In this document: positions 6,424 through 9,268 of the stretch, one piece after another | Position numbering within the stretch: the first letter of the stretch is position 1 | Layout of the letters: each line of letters starts with the position of its first letter | Assembly (NCBI GenBank): GCA_934538895.1 | Contig: CAKTCH010000042.1 | Coordinates: 1 to 9,268, forward strand | DNA: 9,268 nucleotides | Origin: an uncultured Alphaproteobacteria bacterium | GTDB lineage: Bacteria > Pseudomonadota > Alphaproteobacteria > Micavibrionales > Micavibrionaceae | Direction: 5' to 3' | Notes under the pieces: model-generated | The model's input: the letters and a program-made list of their open reading frames with translations, nothing else | Told to the model about the DNA's origin: nothing | Database searches by the model: none | Position numbers and translations under genes: made by a program

Positions 6424-7303
6424 GTTTGTCCTCCATGGTCACATCGTCAAATTTCTCAGCCGTAGCGCGCATATAGACCGGGCGGAAAGGTCCGTCCTGA
6501 CGCACTTCGATCTTGCCCTGCTTCGCCAGCTCCAGCGTCACGGTCAGCAGCGACGCCAGCGACGAACGCGTATAAAGCTTGTCCTCGCTCCTGCGCGGCA
6601 GGAAACTATCGAGTGTCGTCCACACGCTGTACGGGCCGTTGCGCGGCAGCTTGCCCAGCATCGCCGTCATGCGCTCCATCGCCGTTTCCATCGACATCAG
6701 CTTGAACGTCGGCAATTCATATTGCGAACCCTCGGCGCGGCGCTTGATATCGCCATAAGCGCGCAAAAGATCGTAAAGCGTAAGATCGTAAATGCTGTTG
6801 TAAGTCGTGCGCAGGCCTTCCGGCATCCCGCGGCGGTAAATGCCCTGCCCCAGTTGCGGCAGCTGGAAAATTTTCTCCGCGGACTGCTTCATCGCCTCCA
6901 GGCGGCGCAGCTGGAATTGCAGCGCCTCGGCCATCGCCTGCGCGTCCGGGCCGTCATCGTCCTTGTCGCGCGGCAGCAGCAGGCGCGATTTCAGGTAAGC
7001 AAGCCACGCCGCCATCACCAGATATTCCGCCGCCAGATCCAGTTCCAGCGCGTGCGCCCGCTCGATGAATTGCAGATACTGGCGCGCTAGTTGCAGGATG
7101 GAGATTTTCGCCAGATCGACCTTCTGGTCGCGGGCCATGCCCAGCAGCACGTCGATCGGCCCTTCGTAACCGTCAAGATTGACAAGGAACGCATCGGCGG
7201 CGTTTTCCCCGTCCGCGGGCGCGCGCGGCGGATCTTCTTCAAATGAAGATGCGGCAGGGGCGGCCAGCGCGGCCTCCTCGTAAATCGCGTTATCGTGGGT
7301 CAT
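6407..7303 (-). CDS. scpA: Segregation and condensation protein ScpA
   Basis: ScpA is the kleisin that bridges the SMC heads and carries the ScpB dimer in the bacterial condensin. The product is 298 residues. After an Ala/Glu/Pro-rich leader (1-38) the kleisin N-terminal domain begins with GYEGPIDVLLGMARDQKVDL (45-64), the family hallmark, followed by LAAEYLVMAAWLAYLKSRLL (about 91-110). The middle is a charged helical linker, and the C-terminal winged-helix domain includes SLASLLTVTLELAKQGKIEV. The ATG overlaps the nagZ stop as ATGA, and CTCCTT on the plus strand (AAGGAG, 7308-7313) lies four bases before it. The leader is longer than usual for the family but has no better internal start. 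scpB follows with a 17-base overlap, which should keep the two partners in balance. Confidence 0.96.
   Translation of the reverse strand: MTHDNAIYEEAALAAPAASSFEEDPPRAPADGENAADAFLVNLDGYEGPIDVLLGMARDQKVDLAKISILQLARQYLQFIERAHALELDLAAEYLVMAAWLAYLKSRLLLPRDKDDDGPDAQAMAEALQFQLRRLEAMKQSAEKIFQLPQLGQGIYRRGMPEGLRTTYNSIYDLTLYDLLRAYGDIKRRAEGSQYELPTFKLMSMETAMERMTAMLGKLPRNGPYSVWTTLDSFLPRRSEDKLYTRSSLASLLTVTLELAKQGKIEVRQDGPFRPVYMRATAEKFDDVTMEDKRAAGI
6430..6434 (-). promoter_or_regulatory. Ribosome binding site of scpB
   Basis: GGAGG on the minus strand inside the end of scpA, six bases before the GTG at 6423. It is the strongest Shine-Dalgarno match in the window and fixes the GTG start. Confidence 0.8.
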
Positions 7304-8337
7304 GCCACTCCTTTGTACCAGGAAACGGAACGGTTATAGCGCGTAACCGCCTCTTTTGTCATCTTTTGCACGCGCGGCGCGATATCCTCTATTTCATCGA
7401 TCTTGCCGTTACAGTGCAGGGCGGCGTCGCAACCGCCCCTGAGAACGTCCTCGACCCGGCGATAAGGCGTGCCATGCGCCGCCAGCGCGTCCATGCCGAT
7501 ATCGTCGCTGACTAAAAACCCTTTAAAACCAATATCCTGGCGAATGGTATCCCAGATCACTTTGCGCGAGCAGCTCGCGGGCAGCTTCGGATCGATATCA
7601 CGATAGATAACATGCGCGACCATGCCCCAGACCGCTTCCGAGAAAGCCTGCGCCAGCAGCGCGCGATAAGGCCTGAAATCGGCCCGGTCCAGTTCGTCGC
7701 GCGATGCATCGACAACGGGCAAATCCTTGTGGGAATCGGACGCCGCGCGCCCGTGCCCCGGTATATGCTTCACCACCGGAATCACGCCCGCAAGCGCATA
7801 GGTTTCCGCCGCCTGCACCCCCAGCGCCCCGGCCAGCTGCGCATCGTCCGAAAACGCGCGATCGCCGATCACGTCATGAGTCTGCGGGAATAAAACATCC
7901 AGCACCGGCGCGCAATTCACATTCACACCGACATCGATCAGGTCACGCGAAATCGCGTTGATATTGTCCGCCAGCGCCTTGCGGCCCTTGATATGATCCT
8001 GATCGTAAACATCGGCGAAAAATTTCGCGGAAGGATATTCCGTCCAGTGCGGCGCTTTCAGGCGCTGCACGCGCCCGCCTTCCTGATCGATCAGGATCGG
8101 CACATGACGACCCGCGCTTTTATGCAGCGATTCACAAAGATCGCGCACCTGCTGCGGGTTGTCGCAATTGCGCGCAAACAAGATGAAGCCCAGCGGATTG
8201 GTCTTGCGGAACACGTCCTCTTCGGCCCGCGTCAGCGCCAGCCCCCCGACTCCGAAGATCACCGCCGCCGGAGGATCGTCCTCGGACAGCAGATCGATAT
8301 CGGCGGCAGTCTTGCGGGCAGGATCACGGACGGACAA
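7300..8337 (-). CDS. nagZ: Beta-N-acetylhexosaminidase NagZ (GH3 family)
   Basis: Glycoside hydrolase family 3 enzyme that removes N-acetylglucosamine from anhydromuropeptides during cell-wall recycling in the cytoplasm; its products can affect AmpC beta-lactamase control in species that have that circuit. The 345 residues match the single-domain NagZ size. Visible motifs are PLGFILFARN (48-57), LIDQEGGRVQRL (82-93), the KHIPGHG signature (190-196) with the Asp201-His203 acid/base pair in ASDSH, and LVSDDIGM (275-282), in which Asp278 is the expected nucleophile. No signal peptide is seen, in keeping with a cytosolic enzyme. The start appears to be TTG at 8337: an in-frame stop lies about 30 bases upstream with no ATG or GTG between, and the next usable GTG (residue 26) is already inside the first strand. 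The start overlaps the SPOR gene by 14 bases and the Shine-Dalgarno sequence is weak. Confidence 0.94.
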   Translation of the reverse strand: MSVRDPARKTAADIDLLSEDDPPAAVIFGVGGLALTRAEEDVFRKTNPLGFILFARNCDNPQQVRDLCESLHKSAGRHVPILIDQEGGRVQRLKAPHWTEYPSAKFFADVYDQDHIKGRKALADNINAISRDLIDVGVNVNCAPVLDVLFPQTHDVIGDRAFSDDAQLAGALGVQAAETYALAGVIPVVKHIPGHGRAASDSHKDLPVVDASRDELDRADFRPYRALLAQAFSEAVWGMVAHVIYRDIDPKLPASCSRKVIWDTIRQDIGFKGFLVSDDIGMDALAAHGTPYRRVEDVLRGGCDAALHCNGKIDEIEDIAPRVQKMTKEAVTRYNRSVSWYKGVA

Positions 8338-9202
8338 CGAGACACCCGCCCGGCTTCTGCGCCTTCACGCTTTCGCAAATAGATTTGGCCTGCGCTTCGG
8401 TTACGGGGCCGCCCTGAATGCGGAAGAACCGGCCCTTCGCGCCCAGATCGGCTTCCTGCACGCGCATATCCAGCGGCGTCAGCACAGAGAACGATTTCTG
8501 CAATTTCTTCCATTCGCTATCCGCACCGGCGCGCTCTTTCACGCTGCCAAGCTGCACATAGTAGCCGCCGGTTTTCGGCGCCTCGTCGATCTTCTGCACA
8601 CCGGCGGCAGGCTCGGTTTTCGCGGCCTCCGCCGCCTTGGTATCCGCTTTCGCTTCCGCCGCCGCCATTTCCGGTTTTTCCGGTGCTACAGGCGCGACTT
8701 CAGCCGTAGCCGCGGGCGCCGCCGTTTCCACTGCGGGCGCTTCCTCCGCTTCCGCCGTAACGCCCGGTGCCGCTTCCGCCGGCTCTTCAACCTTCAGCCC
8801 CGCGAACAGTTCCTGCCGCGACACGGGCTGCTCCGCCTGCGGCAACAGGTTTTCAACCTTGGCGCTTCCCGTCCCCTCTTCGGCGCGCAGCGTGTTGAAC
8901 ACGGTGCTCTCGCGGTACGGAATCGCCATACCGCCCGGCTCCGCCGGCGTCGTGCGGTAATCACCCGCGTCAGCCCGCACGATCGGCGTGTTCATGACCT
9001 CGCGCTGGGCGCTTTCTTTCGGATAGCTGTACCAGATCACGCCCCCCAGCACCGCCAGCAGCGCCACCACGATGCCGGTCGCGTATACGGGCTTGCGGGC
9101 TTCGAATTTCGCGCGCAGGTCAAGGGCGTTCACAATCGAACCCAAAGCGCGCGCAGCATCCGGCCCGCCGAATTCATCGTCAAAATCATCTTTTTTTCTC
9201 AT
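8324..9202 (-). CDS. SPOR-domain membrane protein
   Basis: Bitopic inner-membrane protein of 292 residues with a C-terminal SPOR domain, which binds glycan strands lacking stem peptides at division sites. An acidic and basic cytoplasmic region (1-38) is followed by one transmembrane helix (about 39-58), then a long Ala/Glu/Pro-rich linker (about 65-210) that would span the periplasm, then the SPOR domain (212-292) starting YYVQLGSVKE and ending GGCLVVRP. Two Cys (in SICES and GGCLV) could form the disulphide known in some SPOR domains. The layout resembles FtsN, but no FtsN essential-helix motif can be identified, so I leave it unnamed. The ATG has AGGA seven bases upstream (9210-9213). In alphaproteobacteria this gene usually sits between argS and nagZ; argS would lie beyond the right edge, and only 66 bases upstream are visible. 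Confidence 0.92.
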   Translation of the reverse strand: MRKKDDFDDEFGGPDAARALGSIVNALDLRAKFEARKPVYATGIVVALLAVLGGVIWYSYPKESAQREVMNTPIVRADAGDYRTTPAEPGGMAIPYRESTVFNTLRAEEGTGSAKVENLLPQAEQPVSRQELFAGLKVEEPAEAAPGVTAEAEEAPAVETAAPAATAEVAPVAPEKPEMAAAEAKADTKAAEAAKTEPAAGVQKIDEAPKTGGYYVQLGSVKERAGADSEWKKLQKSFSVLTPLDMRVQEADLGAKGRFFRIQGGPVTEAQAKSICESVKAQKPGGCLVVRP

Positions 9203-9268
9203 AACGCCATCCTAGGAAAAGTAAGGGGAAAGGGACAATTACAAAGCATACACGCCAGTAGCCTATCC

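Noticed and set aside
5764..7090. Two long plus-strand frames (233 and 245 codons) opposite scpB and scpA
   Set aside because: Both are antisense to conserved genes, have Arg/His/Gln-rich composition, and show no domain motif or ribosome binding site.
9203..9268. Possible promoter or end of argS at the right edge
   Set aside because: TTGTCC and TAGGAT are 18 bases apart but the second overlaps the ribosome binding site. A TAG at 9263-9265 could end an upstream gene, but too little sequence is visible to support either.
1..9268. CRISPR arrays, tRNA or rRNA genes, insertion sequences, toxin-antitoxin or defence genes
   Set aside because: No repeated spacers, cloverleaf-like sequence, transposase motifs or defence-type domains were seen on either strand.

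Overview
The window looks like chromosomal DNA of an alphaproteobacterium. The order SPOR protein - nagZ - scpA - scpB - tatA - tatB - tatC on one strand is typical of that class, and a DUF2336 protein, an AFG1/ZapE-type ATPase and an LDH-like malate dehydrogenase follow. GC content is moderately high (about 63% in one line of mdh counted by hand). I cannot name the genus.

Layout. Ten genes lie on the minus strand and read from the right edge to the left: SPOR-domain membrane protein (9202-8324), nagZ (8337-7300), scpA (7303-6407), scpB (6423-5419), tatA (5416-5228), tatB (5221-4898), tatC (4905-4126), zapE (4139-3006), a DUF2336 protein (2945-1662) and mdh (1504-554). From the SPOR gene to zapE every junction either overlaps (4 to 17 bases) or has a gap of no more than 6 bases, so these eight genes look like one translationally coupled operon. 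Gaps of 60 bases before the DUF2336 gene and 157 bases before mdh leave room for separate promoters. A strong hairpin with U-rich flanks at 505-532 ends the minus-strand block after mdh. On the plus strand, the left edge holds the 3' end of an unrecognised gene that converges on mdh and is visibly poorer in GC.

How the genes fit together. The operon joins cell-envelope work (peptidoglycan-binding SPOR protein, NagZ muropeptide hydrolase, Tat export of folded proteins), chromosome work (ScpA and ScpB, the SMC partners) and a division or quality-control ATPase (ZapE). The last gene is the TCA-cycle malate dehydrogenase. These are mostly housekeeping functions linked by conserved order rather than by one pathway.

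I did not find a new defence, mobile or biosynthetic system. The points most worth a second look are a GC-rich imperfect palindrome that encodes an in-frame insert in zapE just before Walker A, the long acidic tails on ScpB, the TTG start of nagZ, the DUF2336 gene with a possibly leaderless start, and the unidentified GC-poorer gene at the left edge.
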